Source: Alphaproteobacteria bacterium
Lineage (GTDB): Bacteria; Pseudomonadota; Alphaproteobacteria; GCA-2731375
Direction of reading: 5' to 3'
Length of the DNA: 34,865 bases
NCBI GenBank assembly: GCA_030747035.1
Contig: JASLLM010000015.1
Span: forward strand, 1-34,865
Of the stretch, positions 22,578-31,219 are shown piece after piece (the stretch's first letter is position 1; every line of letters starts with the position of its first letter). The position numbers and the translations under genes are program-made. Below the pieces are notes generated by a model. That model saw nothing but the letters and a program-made list of their open reading frames with translations, did not search any database and was not told the origin of the DNA.

Positions 22578-23858
22578 ATGATTACGCAAGAAATTCAACT
22601 CACTCTGGCGCGGCACCAACGTTGGCTCGATGGCCAATCTGGCGGTTCGCGCGCCAATCTGTCTTTACAGGAATTGGAGGGGATGGATTTCGGCGGTGCC
22701 AATCTGGAACAGGCGAAATTGACCGGCGCCCAGTTGGCGGAAGCTATACTGAGCAAGGTGAATTTTCACAAGGCCGATCTGTTTGCCGCCGATCTGCGCA
22801 ACACGGATCTGCGCGGCGCCGATCTTTCCAATTGCGATCTGCGCGGCACCCAATTGCGCGGCGCCGATTTGACCGACGCCAACCTGTTCGGCGCCGATCT
22901 GCGTGACGGCACCTTGATGACGGCGGCGGAAGAAGGCGGCACAAAGGTTGCCAATGCCGAAATTAGCAGCCTGGAGTTGGAGCGTGGCTCCTTGAAGGGC
23001 GCCAATTTGTCCGGTGCCCGGCTGGCGAATTCAGTTCTGACACAAACCGATCTGTCGGGCGCCATCCTGGCCAACGCGGTTCTGACCGATGCCGATTTGA
23101 GCGGCTCGATGATGGATGGCGCTGATTTGAGCGGCGCCGATCTTTCCGGCGCCAACCTGGAAGGCGCCAACCTGGGCGCCGCCAACCTAACCGGCGTGAA
23201 GGTGGAAAACACCAACATGCGCGGCGTGAAATTGAACAACACCTCCATGGAGGGGGTGGATCTGTCCGGTGCCGACCTGACGGGGGCGGAAATCGTCATC
23301 TCCGTGGACAGCCTGCCTGACGATCTGCGCGATACCATCCGGGCCCACGAGGAATGGATGGCCAGCTTCGGCGCCAAGGGCAAGCGCGCTGTCCTGGACG
23401 GCGCCGAACTGGACAATGTGGATTTTTCCGGCATCAACCTGTCCGGGGCATCCCTGGTCGGCGCCGCGCTGACCGGCGCGCGGTTCCTCGGATCGTCGCT
23501 GAACATGGCGGATTTGTCCGGTGCCAATCTCTACAAGGCCAAAATGGACCGGGCCGAAATGACCGGCGCCAATCTGGCCGGTGCAGATTTGACCGAGGCT
23601 TCTCTGGCAGAGGCCGATATCTCGGCCGCCGATATCAAGGACCGGGACGGCAACTCGACCGGCCGTTCCTGGCCCGCCAACCTGACCGATACAAATTTGA
23701 GCCGCAGCAATCTAGCCGCAACCCTGTTGTGCGGCGCCAACCTGTCAGGCAGCAACTTCAACGGCGCCAATCTGCGCGGTGCCGATTTGTCCAACTCCGC
23801 CATCGACGGCGCCCGCCTGCAAGGCGCCATCATTACCGAGGCAAAGCTGCCAAACTAA
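22578..23858 (+). CDS. Pentapeptide-repeat protein with two modules
   Basis: This 426-residue protein is made mainly of A(D/N)LxX pentapeptides, which should form right-handed beta-helices. Module 1 begins with a short helix ITQEIQLTLARHQRWLDGQ and then runs through ADLRNTDLRGADLSNCDLRG. Module 2 begins near residue 250 with a second, related helix (LRDTIRAHEEWMASFGAKG) followed by NVDFSGINLSGASLVGAALT. So the protein looks like an internal duplication of a helix plus solenoid unit. There is no signal peptide. The ATG at 22578 is preferred over an ATG at 22533 because it starts directly at the helix. Some pentapeptide proteins mimic DNA and protect gyrase; here the function is unknown. Confidence 0.88.
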   Translation: MITQEIQLTLARHQRWLDGQSGGSRANLSLQELEGMDFGGANLEQAKLTGAQLAEAILSKVNFHKADLFAADLRNTDLRGADLSNCDLRGTQLRGADLTDANLFGADLRDGTLMTAAEEGGTKVANAEISSLELERGSLKGANLSGARLANSVLTQTDLSGAILANAVLTDADLSGSMMDGADLSGADLSGANLEGANLGAANLTGVKVENTNMRGVKLNNTSMEGVDLSGADLTGAEIVISVDSLPDDLRDTIRAHEEWMASFGAKGKRAVLDGAELDNVDFSGINLSGASLVGAALTGARFLGSSLNMADLSGANLYKAKMDRAEMTGANLAGADLTEASLAEADISAADIKDRDGNSTGRSWPANLTDTNLSRSNLAATLLCGANLSGSNFNGANLRGADLSNSAIDGARLQGAIITEAKLPN

Positions 23859-23916
23859 GACTCCACGGATTGGTGCTATCCGGCGCATTCCATTTGCGCC
23901 ACTATGGCGTCCGAAT

Positions 23917-24849
23917 ATGGAGCGCCTGTTGGATAACAATCCCCGCAATTCCTGGTACGACCAACGCCTCTCCCTGGAACAGGGCCATTTTCTGTCAGCC
24001 CCCGACGGCCCCTTCAGAAAGCGAAAATGGGCCAGTCTTGACCCCGCGCTGAAGCTGTTCGAGCAGGTATTGCGGCTTTCTGGGCTACATGGGCGCGGCG
24101 TGAACAATGCGAAGAATGTTTCCCTGAAGCCCATCACATTTCAGCTGCCAAACTTGCCCGCGGCGTTCGATGGCTATCGGATCCTGCAGATCAGCGATCC
24201 GCATTTGGATTTGCTGCCGGATTTGAGCGAGCGCATCGTGTCGTTGCTGGGCGGCATATCGGTCGATCTGCTTCTGTTGACCGGCGATTACCGCGACCGC
24301 CATGATGCCGCGCCCGAAACCGGTCTGGCCATCCTGCGCCCCGTTCTGGCGGCCGTTGATGCTCCGGACGGAAAAATCGCCATCCTTGGCAATCACGATC
24401 CGGCCGCCGCGGTTCCTATTCTGGAAGACATGGGCCTGCGGGTGCTGCTCAATCAGACCATCGCCATTCAGCGGTGCGGGGAATCCTTGCACCTGACCAG
24501 TTTGGACGATGTGCATTCATTCTATACGGACGCAGCGCACCGTGCCCTACAGGAAACCGTAGAGGGCTGCCGCATCGCCGCCGTGCATTCGGCCGAAGTC
24601 GCCGACCTGGCGGCCGCCGCCGGGATTGATCTGTACCTGTGCGGCCATACCCATGGCGGCCAAATTCGCCTGCCCTGGGGCGGCCCGCCCGTCAGGAACC
24701 TGCGCCGCTGCCGCGACTACAGCCACGGCCAATGGCGGCACGGTGCGATGCAGGGCTATACCTCCAACGGCGCCGGCGTCGCGACCATTCCCATTCGCTA
24801 TAACTGCCCGGCCGAAGTCGCGCTGATCACCCTGCGGCGGCCGGGCTAA
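23917..24849 (+). CDS. Metallophosphoesterase
   Basis: This 310-residue calcineurin-like phosphoesterase has the metal motifs D94-x-H96 (ISDPHLD), GD at 123-124 (LLTGDYRDRHD), GNHD at 158-161, HSAE (AAVHSAEVAD) and GHTHGG (LCGHTHGGQIRLP). The late block CRDYSHGQW is followed by GYTSNGAGVATIPIRYNCPAEVALI, resembling the YkuE/YaeI class that acts on phospholipid or lipid A intermediates. The first 80 residues are an extra domain (MERLLDNNPRNSWYDQRLSL onwards) without a membrane helix. The start at 23917 follows the pentapeptide gene by 58 bases, so co-transcription is likely. The substrate is not known. Confidence 0.9.
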   Translation: MERLLDNNPRNSWYDQRLSLEQGHFLSAPDGPFRKRKWASLDPALKLFEQVLRLSGLHGRGVNNAKNVSLKPITFQLPNLPAAFDGYRILQISDPHLDLLPDLSERIVSLLGGISVDLLLLTGDYRDRHDAAPETGLAILRPVLAAVDAPDGKIAILGNHDPAAAVPILEDMGLRVLLNQTIAIQRCGESLHLTSLDDVHSFYTDAAHRALQETVEGCRIAAVHSAEVADLAAAAGIDLYLCGHTHGGQIRLPWGGPPVRNLRRCRDYSHGQWRHGAMQGYTSNGAGVATIPIRYNCPAEVALITLRRPG

Positions 24850-24982
24850 GTTTCCATCCATTCCCGTGCATGGGCGTTGCCACGAAACCCTCGCACCTGG
24901 AATTAATGACACTACATAAAAAGTGCATCGCCTATAGTATTGGCCTGACAAGGCATTGGGGCAACATTTCACGGATTTCGCC

Positions 24983-25447
24983 ATGACGGACATGGAAGAC
25001 AACGAATTGACACAGCTGGGTCATGCGGTCGATGCACCACAAACACCCGAGGAAGCGGTTCTGGAGCGGGTGGCGAACCCGCACCCGGGCGATGACTATC
25101 TGATCCGTTTCACCTGCCCGGAATTCACTTCCGTCTGTCCGGTCACCGGACAGCCCGATTTCGCCCATCTGGTGATCGACTATTTGCCCGGCGAATGGAT
25201 CGTCGAGAGCAAATCCCTGAAGCTTTTCCTGGCGGCGCACCGCAATCACGCCGCCTTCCATGAAGGCTGCACCGTCGCCATTGCCAAGCGTCTGACAGAT
25301 TTGCTGTCGCCCAAATGGCTGCGCATCGGGGGTTATTGGTATCCGCGCGGCGGCATTCCCATTGACATATTTTACGCCACCGGTGAACCGCCCGCGGGCG
25401 TATGGATACCGGATCAGGGCGTCGCCGCCTATAGGGGGCGCGGTTGA
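24983..25447 (+). CDS. queF: NADPH-dependent 7-cyano-7-deazaguanine reductase
   Basis: This 154-residue type I QueF reduces preQ0 to preQ1 in queuosine tRNA modification. The catalytic Cys52 lies in [13 protein letters not shown] with Asp59 close by. The QueF motif ESKSLKLFL begins at Glu75 and binds NADPH. The end ([20 protein letters not shown]) is typical. ATGs at 24983 and 24992 are both possible; an ACGGA site favours the first. The gene is followed after 32 bases by cystathionine beta-synthase. A TATAGT -10-like element lies at 24933-24938. I looked for a preQ1 riboswitch in the leader and did not find a convincing one. Confidence 0.95.
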   Translation: MTDMEDNELTQLGHAVDAPQTPEEAVLERVANPHPGDDYLIRFTCPEFTSVCPVTGQPDFAHLVIDYLPGEWIVESKSLKLFLAAHRNHAAFHEGCTVAIAKRLTDLLSPKWLRIGGYWYPRGGIPIDIFYATGEPPAGVWIPDQGVAAYRGRG

Positions 25448-25479
25448 TAAAGGACTGATCGATACCGGAGGAGCCAACC

Positions 25480-26856
25480 ATGAGCGCTTATGCATCCGTA
25501 ATCGATATGATCGGCAATACGCCCATGTTGGAGTTGCGCAACTTCGACACCGGGCCTTGCCGATTACTGCTGAAACTGGAAAGTCAAAATCCGGCCGGCT
25601 CCATCAAGGACCGCATCGGCCTGTCCATGATCGATGCGGCGGAGCGGGAGGGCAAGATTCTGCCCGGCGGCACCATTATCGAGGCAACGGCGGGCAATAC
25701 CGGCCTGGGCCTGGCCCTGGTGGCGGCGCAAAAGGGTTACAAGATGCTGGTCATCGTGCCAGACAAAATGAGCCAGGAGAAAATCTTCCATCTCAACGCC
25801 CTGGGTGCCCAGGTGATGATGACCCGCTCGGACGTCACCAAGGGTCATCCGGACTATTACCAGGACGTCGCCGAGCGTCTTTCGAACGAAATCGAGAACA
25901 GCTATTGGGTCAACCAGTTCGCCAATCCGGCCAATCCCGACGCCCACGAACATGGCACCGGACCGGAGATTTGGGCCCAGACCGAAGGGCGGATCGACGC
26001 CATGGTCTGCGGCGTCGGCTCGGGCGGCACCATCACCGGATTGGCGCGGTATTTCAAGGGCGTAAAACCGGCCGTGGAGATGATCCTGGCGGACCCGGAA
26101 GGCTCCATCCTGGCCGGCCTCGTCAACGATGGGGTGGCAGGCGATCTCGGCGCCTGGGTGATCGAGGGCATTGGCGAGGATTTCGTGCCGCCGAACTGCG
26201 ACATCAGCCTGATCAGCCGTGCCTATACCATTCCGGATCAGGAAAGCCTGGCCACGGCACGGGAATTGCTGGCCAAGGAGGGCATTCTCTCCGGCTCATC
26301 CTCGGGCACCCTGTTGGCGGCGGCGTTGCGCTATTGCCGGGAGCAAACGGAAACGAAGACCGTGGTCAGCCTGATCCCGGATTCGGGCAACAAATACCTT
26401 TCCAAGATGTACAACGACTATTGGATGACCGATCAGGGCTTCATCCAACGGCCGCAACATGGTGACCTGCGGGATTTGATATCGCACCCCTTCGATGACC
26501 GGGCCGTGGTCTCGGCCAGCCCCAGCGATACTCTGTTGAGCGCCTATGGCCGCATGCGCATGGCCGATGTCAGCCAGCTGCCGGTGCTGGATGGCGACCA
26601 AATTCTTGGCATTATCGACGAGAGCGATCTGCTGCTGTCCCTCTACCACAATGCCGAACGCTTCGATGCCCCGGTTTCGGACTTCATGGCGGACCGCCTG
26701 GAAATGCTGAGCCCCGAGGCGCCGCTGGAAGATCTTTTGCCCATTCTGCGCGCCGACCGGGTTGCCATTGTTGTCAAGGATGGCCATTTCCTGGGCCTGA
26801 TCACCAAGGTTGATCTGTTGAACCATCTGCGCCGCAAGGCCGCGGTCGAGAATTGA
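25480..26856 (+). CDS. cbs: Cystathionine beta-synthase with C-terminal CBS domains
   Basis: This 458-residue PLP enzyme condenses serine (or O-acetylserine) with homocysteine to cystathionine. The Schiff-base Lys43 is in NPAGSIKDR, the TAGNTG loop is at about 70-75, the phosphate loop is GVGSGGTITG, and SGSSSGTLLAAAL follows. After KYLSKMYNDYWM, two CBS domains cover about 330-458 (HPFDDRAVVSASPSDTLLSA; ITKVDLLNHLRRK) and may sense adenosyl ligands. The heme-binding N-terminus of animal CBS is absent. A GGAGGAG site precedes the ATG. The next gene, 18 bases on, is a cystathionine lyase/synthase, so the pair forms reverse transsulfuration from homocysteine to cysteine. Confidence 0.93.
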   Translation: MSAYASVIDMIGNTPMLELRNFDTGPCRLLLKLESQNPAGSIKDRIGLSMIDAAEREGKILPGGTIIEATAGNTGLGLALVAAQKGYKMLVIVPDKMSQEKIFHLNALGAQVMMTRSDVTKGHPDYYQDVAERLSNEIENSYWVNQFANPANPDAHEHGTGPEIWAQTEGRIDAMVCGVGSGGTITGLARYFKGVKPAVEMILADPEGSILAGLVNDGVAGDLGAWVIEGIGEDFVPPNCDISLISRAYTIPDQESLATARELLAKEGILSGSSSGTLLAAALRYCREQTETKTVVSLIPDSGNKYLSKMYNDYWMTDQGFIQRPQHGDLRDLISHPFDDRAVVSASPSDTLLSAYGRMRMADVSQLPVLDGDQILGIIDESDLLLSLYHNAERFDAPVSDFMADRLEMLSPEAPLEDLLPILRADRVAIVVKDGHFLGLITKVDLLNHLRRKAAVEN

Positions 26857-26874
26857 AGTAAGAGAAAGAAGATC

Positions 26875-28032
26875 ATGTCACGGAACCGTCACGGCATCGC
26901 CACCCGGGCCATTCACGCGGGGCAAGAGCCCGACCCCACGACCGGTGCCATCATGGTGCCGATCTATGCCACCTCCACCTACGTCCAGGACAGCCCCGGT
27001 GTGCACAAGGGCTATGAATATTCCCGCAGCCAGAACCCGACCCGCATGGCCTACGAAGCCTGCGTGGCGGACCTGGAAAACGGCGCCCAGGGGTATGCCT
27101 TCGCCTCCGGCCTGGCGGCCAGCGGCACGGTGCTGGAGCTGCTCGACAGCGGCGATCATGTCATCGCCATGGACGATCTCTATGGCGGCACATATCGGCT
27201 GTTTCAGGACGTGCGCAAGCGCTCCGCCGGGCTGGATTTCAGCTATGTTGATCTTTCCGACGAGGCGGCGCTGGAAGCCGCCATCCGGCCCAATACAAAG
27301 ATGATCTGGATCGAGAGTCCAACCAACCCCATGTTGCGTCTGGTGGATTTCGCCGCCATCGCCAAGATTGCTGCGCCCAGGGGCATTCTGACGGTAGCGG
27401 ACAACACCTTCGCCTCCCCCGTGGCCCAGCGGCCCCTGGATTTCGGCTTTGACATGGTGATGCACTCGGCCACGAAGTACCTGAACGGCCATTCGGACAT
27501 GGTCGGCGGCATGGTGGTGGCCCGGGACGACGGCGATCTGCGCCAGCGCCTGGCCTATCTCCATAACGCGGTCGGTTCCGTAGCCGGGCCTTTCGATGCC
27601 TTTCTGGCCATGCGGGGCCTGAAGACCCTGCCCTTGCGTATCCAGCGGCACAGTGAAAACGCCCTGGCCATCGCCGAATTTCTGCACGCCCACGAGGATG
27701 TGGAGACGGTCTATTACCCTGGTCTGGCCAGCCATCCCCAGCATCGGCTGGCGGTGCGGCAGATGGACTATTTCGGCGGCATGGTCACGGCGGTGCTGAA
27801 AGGCGGGCTGGAGAAAAGCCGCCGCTTCCTGGAACGGACCACGCTGTTCGCCCTGGCGGAAAGCCTAGGCGGGGTCGAAAGTTTGATCGAACATCCCGCC
27901 ATTATGACGCACGCATCGATACCGCCGGAAATCCGCGCAGAGCTGGGTATCAGCGACGGCCTGGTGCGCCTGTCGGTCGGTATCGAGGATGGTGAAGATC
28001 TGTTGAATGATTTAAAATATGCATTAACTTAA
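26875..28032 (+). CDS. Cystathionine gamma-lyase / gamma-synthase (Cys/Met-metabolism PLP enzyme)
   Basis: This 385-residue fold-type I PLP enzyme begins with IATRAIHAGQEPDPTTGAIM and shows YEYSRSQNPTR, FASGLAASG and DLYGGTYRLF. The Schiff-base Lys201 is in HSATKYLNGHSD. The C-terminal MTHASIPPEIRAELGISDGL with RLSVGIED is standard. With cystathionine beta-synthase 18 bases upstream, a cystathionine gamma-lyase role (cystathionine to cysteine, 2-oxobutyrate and ammonia) is most likely. Sequence motifs alone do not exclude gamma-synthase. The coding sequence ends in an AT-rich stretch. Confidence 0.9.
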   Translation: MSRNRHGIATRAIHAGQEPDPTTGAIMVPIYATSTYVQDSPGVHKGYEYSRSQNPTRMAYEACVADLENGAQGYAFASGLAASGTVLELLDSGDHVIAMDDLYGGTYRLFQDVRKRSAGLDFSYVDLSDEAALEAAIRPNTKMIWIESPTNPMLRLVDFAAIAKIAAPRGILTVADNTFASPVAQRPLDFGFDMVMHSATKYLNGHSDMVGGMVVARDDGDLRQRLAYLHNAVGSVAGPFDAFLAMRGLKTLPLRIQRHSENALAIAEFLHAHEDVETVYYPGLASHPQHRLAVRQMDYFGGMVTAVLKGGLEKSRRFLERTTLFALAESLGGVESLIEHPAIMTHASIPPEIRAELGISDGLVRLSVGIEDGEDLLNDLKYALT

Positions 28033-28080
28033 ATTGATTATACGATTTTCTTAATCTAAATGATTAAAATAACATTATTC
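28011..28080. other. AT-rich island around the end of the cystathionine lyase gene
   Basis: Only 11 of 70 bases are G or C (my count), while neighbouring DNA is strongly GC-rich. It covers the last four codons of the lyase gene, the gap, and the first seven codons of the small membrane gene. A hairpin TTAATC/GATTAA (28051-28066) places the ATG at 28060 next to its loop. It could be a promoter with an UP-like element or a site bound by an H-NS-like protein; no clear -35/-10 pair stands out. Confidence 0.55.
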
Positions 28081-28242
28081 AAATTGCCACCTTGGCGTCA
28101 CTGGCCGCTGGTTTTTGCCGCCCTGGTGGCGCTGTTTCTATGGTGGCTTGGGCCGACCGGGCTGGCCATTTTTTGGCCCCTGGTTCTGGTCGCGCTATTT
28201 GCCGTGGGCCTTTGGATTTTGGAACTTCGAAGCGATGCGTAA
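28060..28242 (+). CDS. Small membrane protein, 60 residues
   Basis: The peptide begins MIKITLFKLPPWRHW and has two hydrophobic stretches, PLVFAALVALFLWWLG and GLAIFWPLVLVALFAVGLWI, so it is probably a two-helix hairpin in the inner membrane with both ends inside. No Shine-Dalgarno site is visible. Its stop overlaps the start of the M15-like gene by eight bases, which supports it being translated and coupled. I do not recognise a family. It could be a membrane partner of the downstream protein. Confidence 0.5.
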   Translation: MIKITLFKLPPWRHWPLVFAALVALFLWWLGPTGLAIFWPLVLVALFAVGLWILELRSDA

Positions 28243-28852
28243 ACCGGGCAGCATGAAAGGCTTGGAGGAATTTGGCCGGGTGCGCCTGTCGCCCTCGTTC
28301 TTCATGCGGGATTTTCTCTACAGCGAGATTTCCGTCTTCTATGGCATCCCCAATATCCCTGATAATCCGGATCTGGCCATCGCCGCCGGCGGAAGGCTGT
28401 GCAACGAGTTGCTGGAACCATTGAAGGCCAGCTTTAGCGATCTGTCGATCCGCTCCTCCTACCGCAATGCCGCCGTTAATGCCTTCGGCAACAAGAACGG
28501 CCTGAACTGCGCTAATCCCGAGCGCGCCAAGGGCCGTCATGTCTGGGATCATCTGGACAAGAACGGCCACATGGGGGCCATGGCCTGCGTCGTCGTGCCC
28601 TGGTTCACCGACCGTTACGCCAACGGCGCTGACTGGCGGGCCCTGGCCTGGTGGATCCATGACCATTTGCCCTACAGCCGGCTGCAGTTCTTTCCCAAAC
28701 TCTGCGCCTTCAACATCGGCTGGTCCGAGGCGCCGGAGCGCCGCATCGACAGTTTCATCGCGCCACGGGGGCTGCTAACCAAGCCGGGCATGGGCAACCA
28801 CGGCGGCGATCACGGCGATTGGTACGGAGACTTCCCAATCTTCAGGGGTTGA
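28235..28852 (+). CDS. Peptidase M15-like protein, probably non-catalytic
   Basis: The protein has 205 residues. The order of motifs follows the M15_3 (D-Ala-D-Ala carboxypeptidase-like) fold: LSPSFFMRDFLYSEI, then PDLAIAAGGRLCNELLEPLK, then LSIRSSYRNAAVN. In active members the next block is H-x2-G-x-A-x-D and a later W-x-H. Here the matching places read HMGAMACVV and FNIGW, so the Asp and second His ligands appear lost. Conserved-looking blocks (RHVWDHLDKNGHMGAMACVV; LAWWIHDHLPYSRLQFFPKL) suggest a retained binding role. ATGs at 28235 and 28253 are possible; the first overlaps the small membrane gene. Its end overlaps the MaoC gene tail to tail by 11 bases. Confidence 0.7.
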   Translation: MRKPGSMKGLEEFGRVRLSPSFFMRDFLYSEISVFYGIPNIPDNPDLAIAAGGRLCNELLEPLKASFSDLSIRSSYRNAAVNAFGNKNGLNCANPERAKGRHVWDHLDKNGHMGAMACVVVPWFTDRYANGADWRALAWWIHDHLPYSRLQFFPKLCAFNIGWSEAPERRIDSFIAPRGLLTKPGMGNHGGDHGDWYGDFPIFRG

Positions 28853-29279
28853 CCAGCCATTTCATGATGTGTTCGGCCACGCCAACGGTCTCGCCACGCT
28901 GGTTGGTCGCCGTCAGGGCGGAGCGGCTGCGCTGGCGCTCCGTCTCCAGTTCCTTGACTTCGTAGGTGACCGTGATGGTATCGCCGATCAGCACCGGGGC
29001 GACGAAACGCACCCGGTCATAACCCAGGGATACGGCCGTCAAATCGTCCCGCCCCTCCAGCATCCTCGCGCCAAGAATGGCCGAGGCCGTGGACATAAAG
29101 CCGACGATCAGGGCGCCATGGGCAATGCGCTGGCCATATTGCGAATTCTTCATGAATTCCTCGTTGGTATGGGGCGCGGCGAAATCGCCGGTCAGACCGG
29201 CAAAGCCATAGATGTCGCATTCGGCAACGGTCTTGGTGAACGAGGCGTTGTCGCCAACTGCGATGGGCAGATCCAGCAT
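28842..29279 (-). CDS. MaoC-like (R)-specific enoyl-CoA hydratase/dehydratase
   Basis: This is a 145-residue hot-dog-fold protein. The hydratase motif GDFAAPHTNEEFM at 31-43 carries the catalytic Asp32 and His37. It is followed by RIAHGALIVGFMSTASAILG, the usual helix of the (R)-hydratase family. VGVAEHIMKW ends the protein. It should hydrate or dehydrate short acyl-CoA thioesters. An AGGAGG site precedes the ATG. It is the second gene of a two-gene minus-strand operon, 22 bases after the luciferase-like oxidoreductase. The substrate is not known. Confidence 0.9.
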   Translation of the reverse strand: MLDLPIAVGDNASFTKTVAECDIYGFAGLTGDFAAPHTNEEFMKNSQYGQRIAHGALIVGFMSTASAILGARMLEGRDDLTAVSLGYDRVRFVAPVLIGDTITVTYEVKELETERQRSRSALTATNQRGETVGVAEHIMKWLVNP

Positions 29280-29301
29280 GATGTTTCCTCCTAGATATTT
29301 A

Positions 29302-30171
29302 TCAGCCGACGGCGTCGGCCAGTTTGCGCATGGCGTCGAGATGTTGATCGATATGGGTAAAACCAGACTCCGAAGTTCGGAAGGTTACCGAGGTCGCGCC
29401 CATCTCCCGCCAGGCGGCGGCCTCCGACAGCCATTCGTTGGGGCCCCGGTCTTCGGCAAATACGGTGGCATCGATGCCCAGCTCCGCTGGATCGCGTCCC
29501 ACCGCCCTTGCGGCCTGGTGAAATACTTCGATCTTTTGTTTCATTACATCATCGGGCTTGGTCCGCGGGCTCATCAGCCAGCCGTCGCCGATCCGGGCTG
29601 CCCGGCGGATCGCGACATCCGCCATGGCGCCGAACCAGATGGGTATGGGCCGCTGGATGGGCAGCGGGTTCATGCCCATATCGGACATTTCATGCCATTG
29701 ACCCTTGAAATCCACCAATTCATCGGTCCACAGGCGGCGCAATAGATCCACCTGCTCCTCAATGCGGTCTCCCCGGTTGGCAAAATTCATCCCCAGGGCC
29801 TCGAATTCGGATTTGCTCCAGCCCACGCCGATGCCCAGCACCATGCGTCCGCCGGTCAGAATATCGATCTCGGCGGCCTGTTTGGCGACCAGTTCCGTCT
29901 GCCGTTGCGGCAGCACCACATTGGCGGTGACAAGCTGGATTTTCTCCGTGAAACCGGCGATCCAGGCGAACAGGGTCATGGGCTCGTGAAAGCCGTACTC
30001 GATGGTGTAATGCACGGCCCAGGGCGCGTCCCTGGCCTCCTTCGCGCCCAGAATATGGTCCACCAGGGTCAGACGTTGAAAGCCAAGTTCCTCGGCCGTG
30101 GTCACGAAATTGCGGATAACGGCAGGGTCGTTGCCGATCTGGGTTTGTGGGAATGATATGCCGAAGTCCAT
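29302..30171 (-). CDS. Luciferase-like (LLM) flavin/F420-dependent oxidoreductase
   Basis: This 289-residue TIM-barrel oxidoreductase of the bacterial luciferase family begins MDFGISFPQTQIGNDPAVIR. It contains the typical QLVTANVVLPQRQTELVAKQ, DILTGGRMVLGIGVGWSKSE and PIPIWFGAMADVAIRRAARI blocks. Members use reduced FMN or F420. The AxxDxLSGGRL-like segment with GVGW fits the TIGR03619-type subgroup, but I cannot separate FMN from F420 use. It heads the operon with the MaoC gene and is divergent from the N-carbamoyl hydrolase. The start ATG at 30171 has a GAGGG site. Confidence 0.88.
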   Translation of the reverse strand: MDFGISFPQTQIGNDPAVIRNFVTTAEELGFQRLTLVDHILGAKEARDAPWAVHYTIEYGFHEPMTLFAWIAGFTEKIQLVTANVVLPQRQTELVAKQAAEIDILTGGRMVLGIGVGWSKSEFEALGMNFANRGDRIEEQVDLLRRLWTDELVDFKGQWHEMSDMGMNPLPIQRPIPIWFGAMADVAIRRAARIGDGWLMSPRTKPDDVMKQKIEVFHQAARAVGRDPAELGIDATVFAEDRGPNEWLSEAAAWREMGATSVTFRTSESGFTHIDQHLDAMRKLADAVG

Positions 30172-30246
30172 GTCGCCCTCATTTTGTTGCCCCTCCGATC
30201 ATAACGTCTGTTTCCATTCCTGCCAGCTTGGGTGCAGAATGGCTCA

Positions 30247-31197
30247 ATGGCAAAGTCAAACCGCATGGTCACCGTGGGGGCGGCGCAGCTGGGTCCCATC
30301 GCACTGGACGAAAGCCGCGCCGAGGTCGTCGATCGCCTTCTGGCGCTGTTGCAGCGGGCGCACGAGCGCGGCTGCGACCTGGTGGTTTTTCCCGAGCTGG
30401 CCCTGACGACATTTTTCCCGCGCTGGCATTTCGAGGATCAGGCGGAGATCGACCGTTTCTTCGAATCTGCCATGCCGGGGCCGGAGACCCAGGCCCTGTT
30501 CGACCGGGCAGCGGAATACGGCATCGGCTTTTGCCTCGGCTTCGCCGAAATGCTTGAGGAGGCAGGCGAAACGAAACGCTTCAACACCTGCATTCTGGTG
30601 GATAAATCCGGCGAGATCGTCGGCAAGTACCGCAAGGTGCACCTGCCCGGCCATGCCGAGCATCTGCCGGAGCGGAAATGGCAGCATCTGGAAAAAGCCT
30701 ACTTCGATGTGGGCGATCTAGGCTTTCCGGTCTGGCGCACCATGGGCGGCATCATGGGCATGTGCATCTGCAACGATCGGCGCTGGCCGGAAACCTACCG
30801 CATGATGGGCCTGCAGGGCGTGGAGATGATCATGCTGGGCTACAACACGCCGGCGACGGAGCCGCCGTGGGGCTTCGAACCCACCCATCTGGCCGGCCTG
30901 CATAACAATCTATCCATGCAATCGGGCGCCTATCAGAACGCCACCTGGGTGATCGGCGTGGCCAAGGCGGGCCGGGAAGAGGGCTGCGATATGCTGGGCG
31001 GGACGCTGATTATCGCGCCGACCGGGGAAATCGTTGCCCAAGGCCGCACCCTGGATGATGAATTGGTGGTTGCCGATTGCGATCTGGATGCGTGTAATCA
31101 CTACAAGAACACGGTGTTCAACTTCGCCGAACACCGCCAACCCGATCAGTACGGGCTGATCACGGAAACCGCCGGGGTGATATTGCCGCCCGAATAA
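30247..31197 (+). CDS. N-carbamoyl-D-amino-acid hydrolase-like nitrilase-superfamily amidase
   Basis: This 316-residue protein is close in order and wording to the Agrobacterium N-carbamoyl-D-amino-acid amidohydrolase as I remember it. The shared blocks are [56 protein letters not shown] and [15 protein letters not shown]. The catalytic triad is Glu50, Lys130 and Cys175. It would split an N-carbamoyl amino acid into amino acid, CO2 and ammonia. A GTG at 30232 could extend it by five residues; I took the ATG at 30247. It lies 22 bases before the hydantoinase subunit A gene, so ring opening and decarbamoylation are probably co-expressed. Confidence 0.9.
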   Translation: MAKSNRMVTVGAAQLGPIALDESRAEVVDRLLALLQRAHERGCDLVVFPELALTTFFPRWHFEDQAEIDRFFESAMPGPETQALFDRAAEYGIGFCLGFAEMLEEAGETKRFNTCILVDKSGEIVGKYRKVHLPGHAEHLPERKWQHLEKAYFDVGDLGFPVWRTMGGIMGMCICNDRRWPETYRMMGLQGVEMIMLGYNTPATEPPWGFEPTHLAGLHNNLSMQSGAYQNATWVIGVAKAGREEGCDMLGGTLIIAPTGEIVAQGRTLDDELVVADCDLDACNHYKNTVFNFAEHRQPDQYGLITETAGVILPPE

Positions 31198-31219
31198 AGA
31201 AACTGGGGAAAGAAACAAA

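Noticed and set aside
22766-23527. Minus-strand repetitive frame in the pentapeptide gene
   Set aside because: Its repeats only mirror the pentapeptide codons of the plus strand.
24850-24982. Possible preQ1 riboswitch before queF
   Set aside because: There is a short GCAC...GTGC pairing with an A-rich loop, but the loop and pseudoknot bases of known preQ1 classes are not matched.
26878-27744. Minus-strand frame of 288 codons opposite the cystathionine lyase
   Set aside because: It is an antisense shadow of a gene with intact PLP motifs and shows no recognisable features of its own.
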